Positions 1 through 9,390 are shown, numbered from the stretch's first letter. The stretch: 64,000 bases of DNA from Halieaceae bacterium (GCA_902631395.1 CACOYM010000011.1:22651-86650); one strand, 5' to 3'. Numbers and translations are program-made. Notes: generated by a model from the sequence alone, not told the origin.

Positions 1-590
1 ACGCTCTTAGGAATGCTCTCAAACCCACTGTTTGGCCCCTCAATCACGTACATGATGCAGGCGAATACGATCACTACGAGCATTACCATGATGAGAAATA
101 CAAAGATCGACCGACCAGTATTTTTAAGGGCGCTCAGGATTTCGTTTAGCTCGGTAAACAGTGTCATGAGCCTCAGAATTCGAAATACCCGGACTACCCG
201 CAGCAGACGGACAACGACCAAAGGTGCAGCCTCTGGCACAAAAATAGCGATGTAGGTTGGCAAAATCGCTAAAAGGTCGATCACTCCCCAGAAGCTAAAT
301 ACATAAGCTCGCCTTTGTTGGGTACACCAGACTCGAGTTATATACTCGACGGTGAAAATTCCGGTGAAGAAGATTTCGCATCGCCACAGGATCATTTCGT
401 ATTCAACATGCAAGCTAGGCACGGAATCGATGATGACGGCAGTGACGCTACTCAGTATCAAAAAGAGTAGAGTAATATCAAAGTTCCTACCCGCGGTGGT
501 GCTGGTTCCGAAGATGATCACTTCTAGCCGGTGGCGCCAACCGTGTTCAGTCGTGGCGGGATTATTCTCGATGGCGGGATCCTCTCTCAC
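1..590 (-). CDS. Voltage-gated potassium-type ion channel, N-terminal part
   Basis: Partial gene running off the left edge; 196 codons are visible. The protein has hydrophobic segments at about residues 38-56, 66-86, 98-118 and 160-182. Between them lies a classic S4 voltage sensor with arginines at every third position (128, 131, 134, 137, 140, in the motif RLLRVVRVFRILR). This is the S1-S5 layout of the Kv/Ion_trans family; the pore helix and selectivity filter would lie beyond the window. The GTG start is chosen because an in-frame TGA lies directly before it. That TGA is the stop codon of tesA, so the two genes abut (TGAGTG) and are probably translationally coupled. The ATG overlapping that stop is out of frame. 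K+ selectivity is inferred from the family, since the filter is not visible. Confidence 0.85.
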   Translation of the reverse strand, partial: MREDPAIENNPATTEHGWRHRLEVIIFGTSTTAGRNFDITLLFLILSSVTAVIIDSVPSLHVEYEMILWRCEIFFTGIFTVEYITRVWCTQQRRAYVFSFWGVIDLLAILPTYIAIFVPEAAPLVVVRLLRVVRVFRILRLMTLFTELNEILSALKNTGRSIFVFLIMVMLVVIVFACIMYVIEGPNSGFESIPKS

Positions 591-1235
591 TCATAGCAGT
601 TCTTTTAGGGCTCGCCACACGCTTTCCATAATAATCGGTTGAGCGTCCCCCGTGGGATGGATGCCATCTGGCTGCATCAATGTGCCATCGAGTGCCACTG
701 AACTGAGGGGAAATTCAGCTAACGTTGCGCTGGTGCCTTCCGCAGCGTCTGCGAAGCTGGCCCTGAAGGCATCAGTGTAGAGCTTGCCGAAGTTGGGCGG
801 TATTTCCATTGGCACAATTAGCACCTTGGCCTGTGCTTGCTCCGAGAGTGAGACCAACTGCTTGAGATTCTCCCGGAGCTGGCTTATAGGGTAGCCTCGC
901 AGGCCGTCGTTTCCACCCAATTCAATCACGACGATTCTGGGGGTATAGCTTGTCAGTAGCTTAGGTAAACGCCGCAAGCCGCCGCCAGAAGTGTCGCCTG
1001 ATATACTCGCGTTAACCACGCGGTAACTAGGTTTTTCCGTCTTGAGTCGCTCGTCGAGCAACGATACCCAGCCCTGCTCCAGCTGCATGCCGTAAGCGGC
1101 GCTGATGCTATCACCCACGACCAAAACCGTTTCCCGTGCATCGGGCGAGGCGGCCAAAAGGCAGGGCACGATCGTCAGCAATCCAAGCCAGCCGCGCAGG
1201 CGTACTCGTCGGGCGAGGGCCTTCAGAATGATCAA
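591..1235 (-). CDS. tesA: TesA-like multifunctional acyl-CoA thioesterase I / arylesterase (GDSL hydrolase)
   Basis: A 214-aa SGNH/GDSL hydrolase, close to the usual TesA length. A basic, hydrophobic N terminus (about residues 1-30) is a signal peptide, so the enzyme is probably periplasmic. All four SGNH blocks are visible: GDS with nucleophile Ser43, Gly80, Asn109 in GGND, and the DGIH block with Asp190 and His193. The family hydrolyses acyl-CoA thioesters, lysophospholipids and aryl esters. The start is a TTG with AGGAG about 10 nt upstream; no ATG is available in frame. It is divergent from ybbA and overlaps that gene's start by 8 bp, an arrangement close to the tesA/ybbA pair of E. coli. 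The channel gene follows immediately downstream. Confidence 0.93.
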   Translation of the reverse strand: MIILKALARRVRLRGWLGLLTIVPCLLAASPDARETVLVVGDSISAAYGMQLEQGWVSLLDERLKTEKPSYRVVNASISGDTSGGGLRRLPKLLTSYTPRIVVIELGGNDGLRGYPISQLRENLKQLVSLSEQAQAKVLIVPMEIPPNFGKLYTDAFRASFADAAEGTSATLAEFPLSSVALDGTLMQPDGIHPTGDAQPIIMESVWRALKELL

Positions 1236-1890
1236 AGTCAGTCAACTCCTAAAAACGGTCTCCACAGCGGATGGCAATCTCGACATCCTGTGTGGTATTG
1301 ATCTCGAGATCGAGCCGGGTGCGTCGGCGGCGATCGTCGGTGCCTCAGGTTCGGGTAAGTCTACCTTGCTTGGGCTCCTAGCGGGCATGGATGTGCCCTC
1401 TGGCGGCGAAATATGGCTGGACGGCGAGTCGCTTAAAAATCTGGATGAGGATCAGCGTGCGCGGCTTCGGGCGGAAAAAGTGGGATTTGTCTTTCAAAGC
1501 TTTCAGTTGCTCCCGGCACTGACAGCGCTCGAGAACGTGATGCTGCCGCTCGAGCTTGCTGGGGTGAACGACGCGGATAAGATTGCCAAGAAATATCTCG
1601 TTGAGGTTGGCCTAGGAGAGAGGTTATCGCACTATCCCACGACACTCTCCGGTGGTGAGCAGCAGAGAGTAGCGATTGCGCGGGCGTTCGCCAGGCAGCC
1701 ACGGATACTGTTTGCAGACGAGCCAACCGGTAATCTTGACACGCGGACCGGTGAGCTAATCATCGAACTGCTGTTCGATTTGAACGACCGAGCTCATACC
1801 ACTTTGGTGCTGGTGACCCATGATGAGCGGTTGGCGGCGCGCTGTGACCGATGTTTCGCCATGACCGCAGGAGAAATAGTCGAGCGGTGA
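1228..1890 (+). CDS. ybbA: ABC transporter ATP-binding protein YbbA (LolD/MacB-type)
   Basis: A 220-aa ATPase subunit. Walker A GASGSGKS is at residues 38-45, a Q-loop near residue 90, the signature LSGGEQQ at 140-146 and Walker B ILFADEP at 160-166, followed by the H-loop in LVTHD. The [14 protein letters not shown] form and short length place it with the MacB/LolD/YbbA ATPases that pair with FtsX-like permeases. The start at ATG 1228 has GAGGG about 8 nt upstream; the longer upstream reading frame lies inside tesA and is not used. The permease gene follows 30 bp downstream. The family is linked to export or extraction of envelope substrates; the substrate of YbbAP is not certain. Confidence 0.94.
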   Translation: MIKVSQLLKTVSTADGNLDILCGIDLEIEPGASAAIVGASGSGKSTLLGLLAGMDVPSGGEIWLDGESLKNLDEDQRARLRAEKVGFVFQSFQLLPALTALENVMLPLELAGVNDADKIAKKYLVEVGLGERLSHYPTTLSGGEQQRVAIARAFARQPRILFADEPTGNLDTRTGELIIELLFDLNDRAHTTLVLVTHDERLAARCDRCFAMTAGEIVER

Positions 1891-1920
1891 TAATCCGGTG
1901 AGCGCAACAGGAGTCTTTCA

Positions 1921-4404
1921 ATGACGTCGCGGTTGAGTTGGAAACTTTTGTCCAGAGAGTGGCGCAGCGGTGAGCTGAGCATACTGCTTTTGGCACTCGT
2001 GATGGCTGTCTCGGTCGTCGTGGGAGTGAGCAGTTTCGTAAGTCGGCTGCAGTCTGCCCTGCTGTCGGAGAGTGCGCGATTTCTTGCGGCAGACATGGTG
2101 GTTGTCAGTCGCACGCCGTTCTCAGACGAGTGGGTGCGAGAAGCCGAAGCGCAGGGGTTGGCGACAAGTTTGGGCGTCGGATTTCCCTCCATGGCCGTCG
2201 CTGACATTGACCATATGGCACTGGTCTCTATAAAGGCTGTCTCTGACGGTTACCCACTTCGCGGCGATTTGAGATGGTCGCGTGAACCCTATGGGGATGT
2301 TCTCGCCGAGGGATCAGTTCCAGCTGTTGGGGAGGTCTGGCTCGCGCCGAGGCTATTTGCCCTGCTAGATGTCGCGCTGGGCGATCGAATTTTAGTGGGC
2401 GAGGCAGGGTTGCTTGTCACGGGTGCTGTGAGAGCTGAGCCTGATGCGACAACTGCTGTGTTTGGCTTTGGTCCTCGCTTGTTGATGAATGTTGAGGATA
2501 TCCCAGCCACAGGTGTCATCCAGCCGGGGAGCAGAGTCGAGTACCGCTTATTGGTAGGCGGAGATCGGGAGGCGGTTTCATCGTTTACGGAATGGGTTGA
2601 GCCGTTGCTAGAGCAGGGCCAGCGTGTGGACTCGATCGACGGATCGCAGCCCAGAATCGGTGATACCTTGGACCGCGCTAAAGGTTTCTTGTTACTCGCG
2701 GGTAGTTTGGCGGTCGTGTTGGCGTCGGCTGCAATCACTCTGGCAAGTCGTCGATTCGGCGAACGTCATACTCAATACGTCGCCATTCTCAAATCCCTTG
2801 GTGCGCGATCTTGGGAAATCTCTCGTCTGTATGGTCTTAGCCTGGCGGTGTTGGGTGCGATTGGCACGATCTTGGGATGTGTCGTCGGTTGGGCGATTCA
2901 GGCAGGATTTATTACGTTGCTTGGGGATCTACTGCCGGTAAGGCCCGGGCACGCAGGGTGGACACCGGTGTACATTGGCGTGGTAACAGCCGCGGTGTGC
3001 ATGCTGTTTTTTGCATGGCCCCCCCTCAGACGTTTGGGCCTGGCCTCGCCGCTGAGTGTGCTGCGTACCGATGTGGGTATTGCAGAATCGCAGCGTCCGC
3101 AGGATTATTTGCTCGGCGGCCTGTCGATCGTCGGGTTGATGTGGTGGTATAACGGGAGCGCGGCGGTCACCATGGCTGTGGTCGCAGGTTTGTTAGTGGT
3201 AATGGTTTTGGGCTTCTTGGCCGCGCGTGGTCTTCTGTATGGAGGGCGCAGAGTCGGCGGATTCGCGGGCAGTATATGGCGAGTCGCGCTGTCAGGATTG
3301 CAGCGACGCGGACACGCCAACGCGCTGCAAATGGTTATTTTCGCAATGGCCATAATGCTAATGCTGCTCCTGTCCATTGTCCGATCCTCACTGGTTGTTC
3401 AGTGGCAAGCGCAGTTACCTGCCGACGCCCCGAACCATTTTCTGCTGAATCTGGCACCCGATGAGAAGCTGGTTTTAGAGGACTTTTTTGAGGAACAGGG
3501 CGTGACCGTTGAAGCGCTATACCCGATGACGCGCGGTCGTGTCCTGAGCGTGAATGCCGAAGAGCTGCCGAAGAGTGGCGAATTTGAATGGGAGGGCATT
3601 CCACGCCAGCGCGAGGCCAACTTTACTTGGTCTGACTCACTTCCAGAGGGCAACCTGTTGATCGAGGGTGAGTGGTGGGATGCCGACGATGCTCGCGCCT
3701 CGCTCTCGCTTGAGGAGAGCTTCGCGCAGGACGTCGGAGCGGGGTTGGGGGATCGGCTCACTCTCCGTATCGGTGCCGAAGAGTTTGAAGCTGAGGTCAG
3801 GAGTATTCGACGGGTTGATTGGCAATCAATGCGGCCAAATTTTTACGTCGTGTTTCCGCGGCAGGTTCTGGAGCAATATCCTGGCATGTACATGACCAGC
3901 TTCAGACTGTTACCGGATCAAAAGCCAGTGCTAAATCAGCTGGTCAGCGTCTTACCTACAGTCACGGTGATCGAGCTGGATCTTGTTCTACGGGAGATGC
4001 GCACTGTAATCGATCAGGTTGCCGGCGCGCTTGAGTTGGTTCTCAGCGTTATTCTCGCCTCAGGCGCACTGGTATTGATCTCGGGCGTTCGGTCCAGTCT
4101 TGATGCGAGACTGAGAGAGAGCGCACTGATGCGCGCGCTGGGAGCCCGCGCTCGTGTGGTTTTGGGGACCTTGTGGATAGAGTTTCTGGTGTTGGGTGCT
4201 ATGGCGGGAACCCTTGCGGCGGCGGGTACCGAGGTGGCTGCCTGGGCTCTGCAGACCCAAGTGTTCGATATGACGTGGTCACCTACAATTGCGCTGTGGT
4301 GGGTAGGGCCCGTGACCGGTGCCCTCATAATCGGCGCCTTGGGCGTCTGGTCTTGTCGGCGCGTCGTGAACACCACGCCTGTGGCTCTGCTCAGAGAGGT
4401 GTAA
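1921..4404 (+). CDS. ybbP: FtsX-family ABC transporter permease YbbP
   Basis: An 827-aa membrane protein with the duplicated FtsX/MacB permease layout. There is an N-terminal membrane segment near residues 20-40, a periplasmic stretch, a helix group at about 255-430, a central hydrophobic pair near 470-490, a second soluble region, and a final helix group at about 700-815. Length and layout match YbbP, the large permease paired with YbbA. It is co-oriented with ybbA (30 bp gap) and presumably forms the transporter with it. It sits in the inner membrane. Convergent mdh ends 32 bp after it. Substrate not predictable from sequence. Confidence 0.92.
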   Translation: MTSRLSWKLLSREWRSGELSILLLALVMAVSVVVGVSSFVSRLQSALLSESARFLAADMVVVSRTPFSDEWVREAEAQGLATSLGVGFPSMAVADIDHMALVSIKAVSDGYPLRGDLRWSREPYGDVLAEGSVPAVGEVWLAPRLFALLDVALGDRILVGEAGLLVTGAVRAEPDATTAVFGFGPRLLMNVEDIPATGVIQPGSRVEYRLLVGGDREAVSSFTEWVEPLLEQGQRVDSIDGSQPRIGDTLDRAKGFLLLAGSLAVVLASAAITLASRRFGERHTQYVAILKSLGARSWEISRLYGLSLAVLGAIGTILGCVVGWAIQAGFITLLGDLLPVRPGHAGWTPVYIGVVTAAVCMLFFAWPPLRRLGLASPLSVLRTDVGIAESQRPQDYLLGGLSIVGLMWWYNGSAAVTMAVVAGLLVVMVLGFLAARGLLYGGRRVGGFAGSIWRVALSGLQRRGHANALQMVIFAMAIMLMLLLSIVRSSLVVQWQAQLPADAPNHFLLNLAPDEKLVLEDFFEEQGVTVEALYPMTRGRVLSVNAEELPKSGEFEWEGIPRQREANFTWSDSLPEGNLLIEGEWWDADDARASLSLEESFAQDVGAGLGDRLTLRIGAEEFEAEVRSIRRVDWQSMRPNFYVVFPRQVLEQYPGMYMTSFRLLPDQKPVLNQLVSVLPTVTVIELDLVLREMRTVIDQVAGALELVLSVILASGALVLISGVRSSLDARLRESALMRALGARARVVLGTLWIEFLVLGAMAGTLAAAGTEVAAWALQTQVFDMTWSPTIALWWVGPVTGALIIGALGVWSCRRVVNTTPVALLREV

Positions 4405-4435
4405 GAGAACTCTGTTTGGCGTTTTCTGAGGGCGT

Positions 4436-5416
4436 TCAGCCTAATAGGTGCGCTACTGCATCCCTCTCCTCGGCCAACTCCTGTGCCGTTGCGTCCAGTT
4501 TTTCTCGACTGAAAGCCGAGATATCCAAGCCCTCTATGATTTCCCATTCACCTCCAGAGCAGCGACAGGGGAACGAGAAAATTAATCCCGGCTCGATCCC
4601 GTATGAGCCGTCTGATATGACGCCCATCGACACCCAGTCATTATCAGGTGTGCCCATTGCCCAGCTGCGCATGTGATCGATTGCTGCGTTCGCTGCAGAG
4701 GCAGCAGAGGAGGCGCCTCTGGCTTCAATAATGGCTGCGCCCCGTTGCTGAACGGTGGGAATGAATTCTAAGGCATACCAATCCATGTCAAGGTCCGCTG
4801 TAGCTGGGGTATTGCTGATGAGTGCGTTGTGCAGGTCCGGGTACTGGGTGGCGGAGTGGTTGCCCCAGATAGTCATTCTGCTGATATTGTTTACCGTCGT
4901 GCCGTTTTTCTGAGCGAGCTGCGTTATGGCACGGTTGTGATCAAGCCGAGTCATCGCTGTAAACTGTCTGGGGTTGATGTTTGGTGCATTGCGCTGTGTG
5001 ATCAGTGCATTGGTGTTTGCGGGATTGCCGACCACCAATACTTTGATATCGCGGTTGGCGGCCTTGTTGATGGCTTTGCCTTGCACCCCGAATATAGCGG
5101 CATTGGCTTCTAGCAGATCTTTGCGCTCCATGCCGGGGCCCCGGGGTCGGGCGCCGACAAGCATGGCGTAGGCGCAGTCCTTGAACGCGACTTCAGGGTC
5201 ATCAGTGCAGATCACGTCCGCGAGGAGTGGGAAGGCGCAGTCATCCAGTTCCATCTTGACGCCCTTAAGTGCATCCATCGCTGGAGTAATGTCCAGCATC
5301 TGCAGAATGACAGGTTGGTCATTCCCCAGCATTGAACCCGACGCGATGCGGAAGAGCAGAGCGTAGCCAATCTGACCGGCTGCTCCGGTAACGGTAACGC
5401 GCACGGGTGCTTTCAT
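4436..5416 (-). CDS. mdh: NAD-dependent malate dehydrogenase
   Basis: A 326-aa cytosolic enzyme that oxidises malate to oxaloacetate in the TCA cycle. The Rossmann motif GAAGQIGY is at residues 11-18. Substrate-binding arginines lie in ARPRGPGM (Arg90/92) and near LDHNR (Asp159, Arg162), and the catalytic His187 is in [12 protein letters not shown]. The [15 protein letters not shown] form is the longer, cytosolic-type MDH (about 325 aa) of many proteobacteria rather than the 312-aa E. coli form. It is a single gene facing ybbP, well apart from the main TCA cluster at 25-38 kb. The start is ATG, with GAGGATC just upstream. Confidence 0.97.
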   Translation of the reverse strand: MKAPVRVTVTGAAGQIGYALLFRIASGSMLGNDQPVILQMLDITPAMDALKGVKMELDDCAFPLLADVICTDDPEVAFKDCAYAMLVGARPRGPGMERKDLLEANAAIFGVQGKAINKAANRDIKVLVVGNPANTNALITQRNAPNINPRQFTAMTRLDHNRAITQLAQKNGTTVNNISRMTIWGNHSATQYPDLHNALISNTPATADLDMDWYALEFIPTVQQRGAAIIEARGASSAASAANAAIDHMRSWAMGTPDNDWVSMGVISDGSYGIEPGLIFSFPCRCSGGEWEIIEGLDISAFSREKLDATAQELAEERDAVAHLLG

Positions 5417-5746
5417 GATGGGATCCTCAGTAATGTCTTGGGGGTCAAGATGTCCAGACGGCCGCGATTGTCGTGTCAGAAGCCCAAAAAGACAAGTCTT
5501 CGCAGGCCATAGGCCAATCAGAGCTCATTTTCTAACTGCCACTGTTTTGCGTGTTGGTGTGGTGTCTCCTATCATCCGCGCTAGCCGGGTCGCGAGGGCT
5601 GCTGACAATGCATTTTGCCTCGCGTCTGTCGGTGCATGTTAAAGCCTAGGTAACAAGCGGATAGGCGCGTAAATTGGAGTATGCAGCGCTGTCAGGATAA
5701 AAACGGCGGGTTTTTTAGGTCGAAGGAGATTTCGTCAGGAGAGTGA
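5417..5746. other. Intergenic region between divergent mdh and ttcA
   Basis: About 330 bp that must hold the promoters of both flanking genes. No convincing gene is seen; the small open frames here lack ribosome sites and homology. The ttcA ribosome-binding site is good (GGAGAGTGA directly before the ATG, with another GAAGGAG farther up). No promoter matched well enough to place. Confidence 0.6.
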
Positions 5747-6625
5747 ATGAAGGCGTTAAATGACAACACGGTAGGGAACGCTGGGTCTAGGGATGAACGC
5801 AAGGAGCGGTTTGAATACAACAAATTGCGCAAGCGACTTCGGAGACAGATGGGGAAAGCAATCTCCGACTTTAATCTGATCGAGCCCGGAGATCGCGTTA
5901 TGGTTTGTGTTTCGGGAGGTAAGGACTCCTATGCGATGTTGTCGCTGCTAATCGCGTTGAGAGAGCGCGCACCCGTCTCTTTTGAAATTGTGGCGGTAAC
6001 CTTGGACCAAAAACAGCCCGGCTATCCTAAAGAGGTGCTCCCCAGATACCTAGAGACTTTAAATATTCCCTTCTACATAGTAGAGCGCGATACCTATAGC
6101 GTGGTGCGCTCCGTTATCCCCGACGGCAAGACGACGTGTGGGCTGTGTTCGCGATTGCGTCGCGGCACGTTATACGGATTTGCCGAGCGGATTGGCGCTA
6201 ACAAGATTGCACTGGGTCATCATCGCGATGACATCGTTGAGACGGCATTCCTCAACATGTTTTTTGGCGGCAAACTCAAGGCCATGCCCGTCAAATTGAA
6301 GAGCGATGATGGCCAACATATTGTGATTCGGCCCCTCGCCTATTGCCGCGAGAGTGATTTAGCAGCCTATGCGCAAACCATGGCGTTTCCGATTGTTCCC
6401 TGCAACCTTTGCGGCACGCAGGAGAATCTGCAGCGGCAAGAGGTGAAGCAGATGCTGCGCGCATGGGAAAAGCAATATCCGGGCCGCACGGAGACAATTT
6501 TCAGGGCGCTGGGTAACGTCGCGCCCTCACATCTCATGGATCGCAACCTTTTCGATTTCTCGGGCTTGCACGGGAACGTTGATGTTGTTGCCGAGTTGCC
6601 TGACATTCGCGTCGTCAATCTTTAG
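5747..6625 (+). CDS. ttcA: tRNA 2-thiocytidine(32) synthetase TtcA
   Basis: A 292-aa PP-loop ATPase that thiolates cytidine 32 of certain tRNAs. The PP-loop SGGKDS is at residues 56-61. Two CxxC pairs expected to hold the Fe-S cluster are present: CGLC at 131-134 and CNLC at 219-222. The downstream GHHRDD motif of the TtcA/TilS superfamily is also visible. Length is slightly below the E. coli form (311). It overlaps the following ccmA by one base, so it may head the ccm transcript, but the functions are unrelated. Confidence 0.95.
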   Translation: MKALNDNTVGNAGSRDERKERFEYNKLRKRLRRQMGKAISDFNLIEPGDRVMVCVSGGKDSYAMLSLLIALRERAPVSFEIVAVTLDQKQPGYPKEVLPRYLETLNIPFYIVERDTYSVVRSVIPDGKTTCGLCSRLRRGTLYGFAERIGANKIALGHHRDDIVETAFLNMFFGGKLKAMPVKLKSDDGQHIVIRPLAYCRESDLAAYAQTMAFPIVPCNLCGTQENLQRQEVKQMLRAWEKQYPGRTETIFRALGNVAPSHLMDRNLFDFSGLHGNVDVVAELPDIRVVNL

Positions 6626-7218
6626 TGGCACTGCTCACTGCAAATAATGTAGCGATCGAGCGAGGAGGGCGTCGACTGCTCTCAGGTCTCCGTTTAAGCG
6701 TTGAGTCTGGCGACATATGGCAGCTTGTTGGTGCCAACGGCGTGGGTAAAACAAGCTTACTGAGAGCTCTGGCTGGCGTTGCTAAATTGGGTGTTTCCGG
6801 CCAAATTAAACGCGATCAGCCGCGGCTGTATCTTGGGGATGCGCACGCACTGAAAAAAAATCTCAGCGCTCTCGATAATTTGCGATGTCATCCTGCTTGC
6901 GACATCCATGCCTCAGACGAGGCGATCTTTTCTGCGCTGGCGTCACTGCATCTTGCTGGATACGAGGAGCGGCCAGTTGGATCGCTTTCTGCCGGGCAGC
7001 AGCGTCGAGTTGCGCTAACCAGGTTACTGCTCAGTCAAGCACCTTTGTGGTTGTTGGATGAGCCCTTTACGGCATTGGATGTCAGCGGCTGTGATTGGCT
7101 GGACGCCCAAATCCGGTCGCATGTGTCAGCTGGCGGCGCCGTGGTCTACACCAGTCATCAATCCAGTCGCTTCGGCGCACTGCAGCAAGATATCGACCTG
7201 GTGCATCATGTCTGCTGA
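6625..7218 (+). CDS. ccmA: Heme exporter ATP-binding protein CcmA
   Basis: A 197-aa ABC ATPase of the cytochrome c maturation system. Walker A GANGVGKT lies at residues 36-43, an LSAGQQRR signature in the second half, and Walker B with WLLDEP. CcmA with CcmB and CcmC releases holo-CcmE. The GTG start shares its first base with the ttcA stop (TAGTG). The end overlaps ccmB by 11 bp. It is the first gene of a complete ccmABCDEFGHI operon. Confidence 0.95.
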   Translation: MALLTANNVAIERGGRRLLSGLRLSVESGDIWQLVGANGVGKTSLLRALAGVAKLGVSGQIKRDQPRLYLGDAHALKKNLSALDNLRCHPACDIHASDEAIFSALASLHLAGYEERPVGSLSAGQQRRVALTRLLLSQAPLWLLDEPFTALDVSGCDWLDAQIRSHVSAGGAVVYTSHQSSRFGALQQDIDLVHHVC

Positions 7219-7906
7219 TATCCCATTGCTGAGCATCCGAGAGGCGTTCTCTCGGCAGTTTATGCGTCACTTCAAGGCGTTGATGGGAAGCCCTACTGAT
7301 ATGGCCAATCCGCTTCTGTTCTTCTTCATGGTCGTAACGCTTTTCCCGATGGGTCTGGGGCCAAACCCTGAGCGCTTGTCTGTGATGGCGCCCGGTTTAC
7401 TCTGGGTAGTGGCGCTTTTGTCGAGTTTGATGGTCAGTAGCAAACTGTTTGGCTCGGACTTTGAGGACGGTAGTTTGGAGCAGCTTGCTGTTGCACCCTA
7501 TCCCTTGGCAATATTGGTGATGGGGGAGGTTTCTGCTCATTGGCTTGGCACGGGTCTCCTGCTCGCAGTGGTGTCGCCCCTATTCGGTGTCATGTTGGGG
7601 TTGCCGGCACATGGCCTAGACGTTCTTTTCTACAGTTTGGTGCTGGGAACTGTTTGTCTCACGCTGATCGGAGCGATCGGTAGTGCACTGACGGTCAGTA
7701 TTCGACGCGGCGGGCTGCTGATGTCGCTGCTGGTTATACCGCTGAATGTGCCTGTGCTCATCTTTGGCAATACCGCTGTATCTGAGGCGGTGAGCGGCGG
7801 TAATCCCTCTACTTGGCTGGCACTTTTGGGTGGCTTTGCGATGGGTTCTCTTGCCCTCGTCCCAATCGCCATCAGCGCCGCACTGAGGGTCTCACTCGAC
7901 AATTGA
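7208..7906 (+). CDS. ccmB: Heme exporter membrane protein CcmB
   Basis: A 232-aa integral membrane protein with about six hydrophobic segments, matching the CcmB length (about 220 in E. coli). The start is ATG 7208 (MSADIPLLSIREAF), 11 bp inside the end of ccmA; a longer upstream reading only duplicates ccmA sequence in another frame. The N-terminal amphipathic stretch is followed by a segment containing PLLFFFMVVTLFPMGLGPNP, typical of CcmB. It works with CcmA as the permease of the CcmABC complex. Confidence 0.94.
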   Translation: MSADIPLLSIREAFSRQFMRHFKALMGSPTDMANPLLFFFMVVTLFPMGLGPNPERLSVMAPGLLWVVALLSSLMVSSKLFGSDFEDGSLEQLAVAPYPLAILVMGEVSAHWLGTGLLLAVVSPLFGVMLGLPAHGLDVLFYSLVLGTVCLTLIGAIGSALTVSIRRGGLLMSLLVIPLNVPVLIFGNTAVSEAVSGGNPSTWLALLGGFAMGSLALVPIAISAALRVSLDN

Positions 7907-7966
7907 ACGCCAGAAAAGCCTGACAGCAGTTTATCGGCGATTGCCTCATGTGTCCGGGCTAGGCGC

Positions 7967-7972
7967 TATAAT
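7967..7972 (+). promoter_or_regulatory. Perfect -10 hexamer directly before ccmC
   Basis: TATAAT sits 7 nt before the ccmC ATG, in the only sizeable gap (73 bp) of the ccm operon. A -35 is weak (TTGCCT at 7941, 20 bp spacing). If used, transcription would begin at about the A of the ATG, giving a leaderless ccmC message. Chance occurrence is possible. Confidence 0.35.
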
Positions 7973-7979
7973 AAGGGCC

Positions 7980-8717
7980 ATGTGGACCTTCATTCACAAA
8001 ATGGGATCACCGCCGTGGTTTTTTCGCTTCAGTGGCGCGGTTGTTCGGTGGCTGCTCCCCCTAACGATCGGGTTATTGCTCTTAGGTGCCGCGTGGGGCT
8101 TGCTGGTCGCGCCACCCGATTTCAGGCAGGGCAATTCCTATCGCATCATCTATGTCCACGTGCCTGCCGCAGTGGTCGCGTTGGCGGGATATTACGTGAT
8201 GGCATTTGCCGGGGCAGTGAGCTTAATTTGGCGCATCAAAATGGCGGACGTAACGATGCGTGCCGTGGCACCGGTTGGTGCCGTTTTGACGGCCGTGGCC
8301 TTGGTGACTGGCGCGATATGGGGGAAGCCTACCTGGGGCACGTGGTGGGTTTGGGACGCGCGCATTACCTCAATGCTGATTTTGCTCTTCCTCTATCTCG
8401 GTGTCATCGCATTGTTTGAGGCTTACGAGAACAAAACCGCAGCAGCGAGGGCGTGCGCTGTGTTGTCGCTGGTCGGTACCGTAAACATTCCGATCATCTA
8501 CAAATCTGTGGATTGGTGGTACGCGCTTCACCAGCCTGCCTCGATCAAATTCACCGGCGAGTCGGCGATCGATAGCAGTATGCTCCATCCGCTGCTTCTG
8601 ATGATCGGGGCTTTTTACTGCTTGTTTGCTTTGACAGTGTTGCTCAATATGCGGGCCGAGCTGGTGTGGAATCACCGAGAGGCCAGCTGGTTGAAGCAAA
8701 TGGTGAGGAACGTCTGA
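7980..8717 (+). CDS. ccmC: Heme delivery membrane protein CcmC
   Basis: A 245-aa heme-handling protein with about six membrane segments. The tryptophan-rich periplasmic WWD signature is visible as WGTWWVWDARITS; conserved histidines lie in YVHVPAA and in the ALHQPASIKF loop. CcmC binds heme and loads it on CcmE. ATG 7980 (MWTFIHKMGSPPWFF) was preferred over an upstream TTG because the N terminus then aligns with known CcmC proteins, which begin MW near this point. It overlaps ccmD by one base. Confidence 0.94.
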   Translation: MWTFIHKMGSPPWFFRFSGAVVRWLLPLTIGLLLLGAAWGLLVAPPDFRQGNSYRIIYVHVPAAVVALAGYYVMAFAGAVSLIWRIKMADVTMRAVAPVGAVLTAVALVTGAIWGKPTWGTWWVWDARITSMLILLFLYLGVIALFEAYENKTAAARACAVLSLVGTVNIPIIYKSVDWWYALHQPASIKFTGESAIDSSMLHPLLLMIGAFYCLFALTVLLNMRAELVWNHREASWLKQMVRNV

Positions 8718-8914
8718 TGTACTTTGCGTCCCTCTCGGCGCTATGGCACATGGATGGACACGGGTTCTATGTTTGGTTGTCCTATGCGGTGACTTTTTTG
8801 CCCGTCGCCATTATGTTGTGGCTGCCGATTCGGCGACAGCGGCAGCACTGGCAGTGGATTGCCGCCGAGCAGCGTCGCATTGATTCGCGTCGCGCGGAAG
8901 CGCCGGGCGAATGA
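8717..8914 (+). CDS. ccmD: Heme exporter protein CcmD
   Basis: A 65-aa single-span membrane protein. The MDGHGFYVWLSYA stretch leads into one hydrophobic helix (about residues 20-38) and a basic, glutamine- and arginine-rich tail, the standard CcmD form. It stabilises the CcmABC-CcmE complex. The start ATG 8717 overlaps the ccmC stop (TGATG); the longer frame beginning inside ccmC is not used. Confidence 0.93.
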   Translation: MYFASLSALWHMDGHGFYVWLSYAVTFLPVAIMLWLPIRRQRQHWQWIAAEQRRIDSRRAEAPGE

Positions 8915-8937
8915 GCCGATAAAGGTTTGACGATCGC

Positions 8938-9390
8938 ATGCACCCCTTACGGAAACAACGCTTGATCGTAGTGAGTCTTGTGGTAGTCCTTTCCAGCGCC
9001 GCAGTGGGTCTGGTGGCATTCGCGTTGAGAGACAATATCAATCTCTTTTATCCCCCGGCCGATGTGGTGGCTGGGAAAGCGCCGGTTGATCGCAATATTA
9101 GGCTAGGTGGGATGGTGGTAGAGGGCAGTATTGAGCGGAGTAGCACGGAACTGGACACGACGTTCTGGGTGACAGATTACGAGGCGTCTGTTGCGGTTCG
9201 CTATAGCGGCATTCTTCCAGACCTTTTTGCCGAAGGAGAGGGAGTCGTGGCAGAAGGCATGCTCGACGATAATGGAGTTCTGATTGCGACGCAGGTGCTG
9301 GCGAAACACGATGAAAATTATATGCCACCAGAAGTAGCGGCGGCGCTGGAAGGTAAGGCTGCGCTTGGTGAGGCCGCTGTCCTACCATGA
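8938..9390 (+). CDS. ccmE: Periplasmic heme chaperone CcmE
   Basis: A 150-aa heme chaperone anchored by an N-terminal helix (about residues 8-29) with an OB-fold domain in the periplasm. The covalent heme-binding His124 is in LAKHDENYMP, with the conserved Tyr128. A short acidic/alanine tail follows. The gene ends with a 4-bp overlap with ccmF (ATGA type). Confidence 0.96.
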   Translation: MHPLRKQRLIVVSLVVVLSSAAVGLVAFALRDNINLFYPPADVVAGKAPVDRNIRLGGMVVEGSIERSSTELDTTFWVTDYEASVAVRYSGILPDLFAEGEGVVAEGMLDDNGVLIATQVLAKHDENYMPPEVAAALEGKAALGEAAVLP

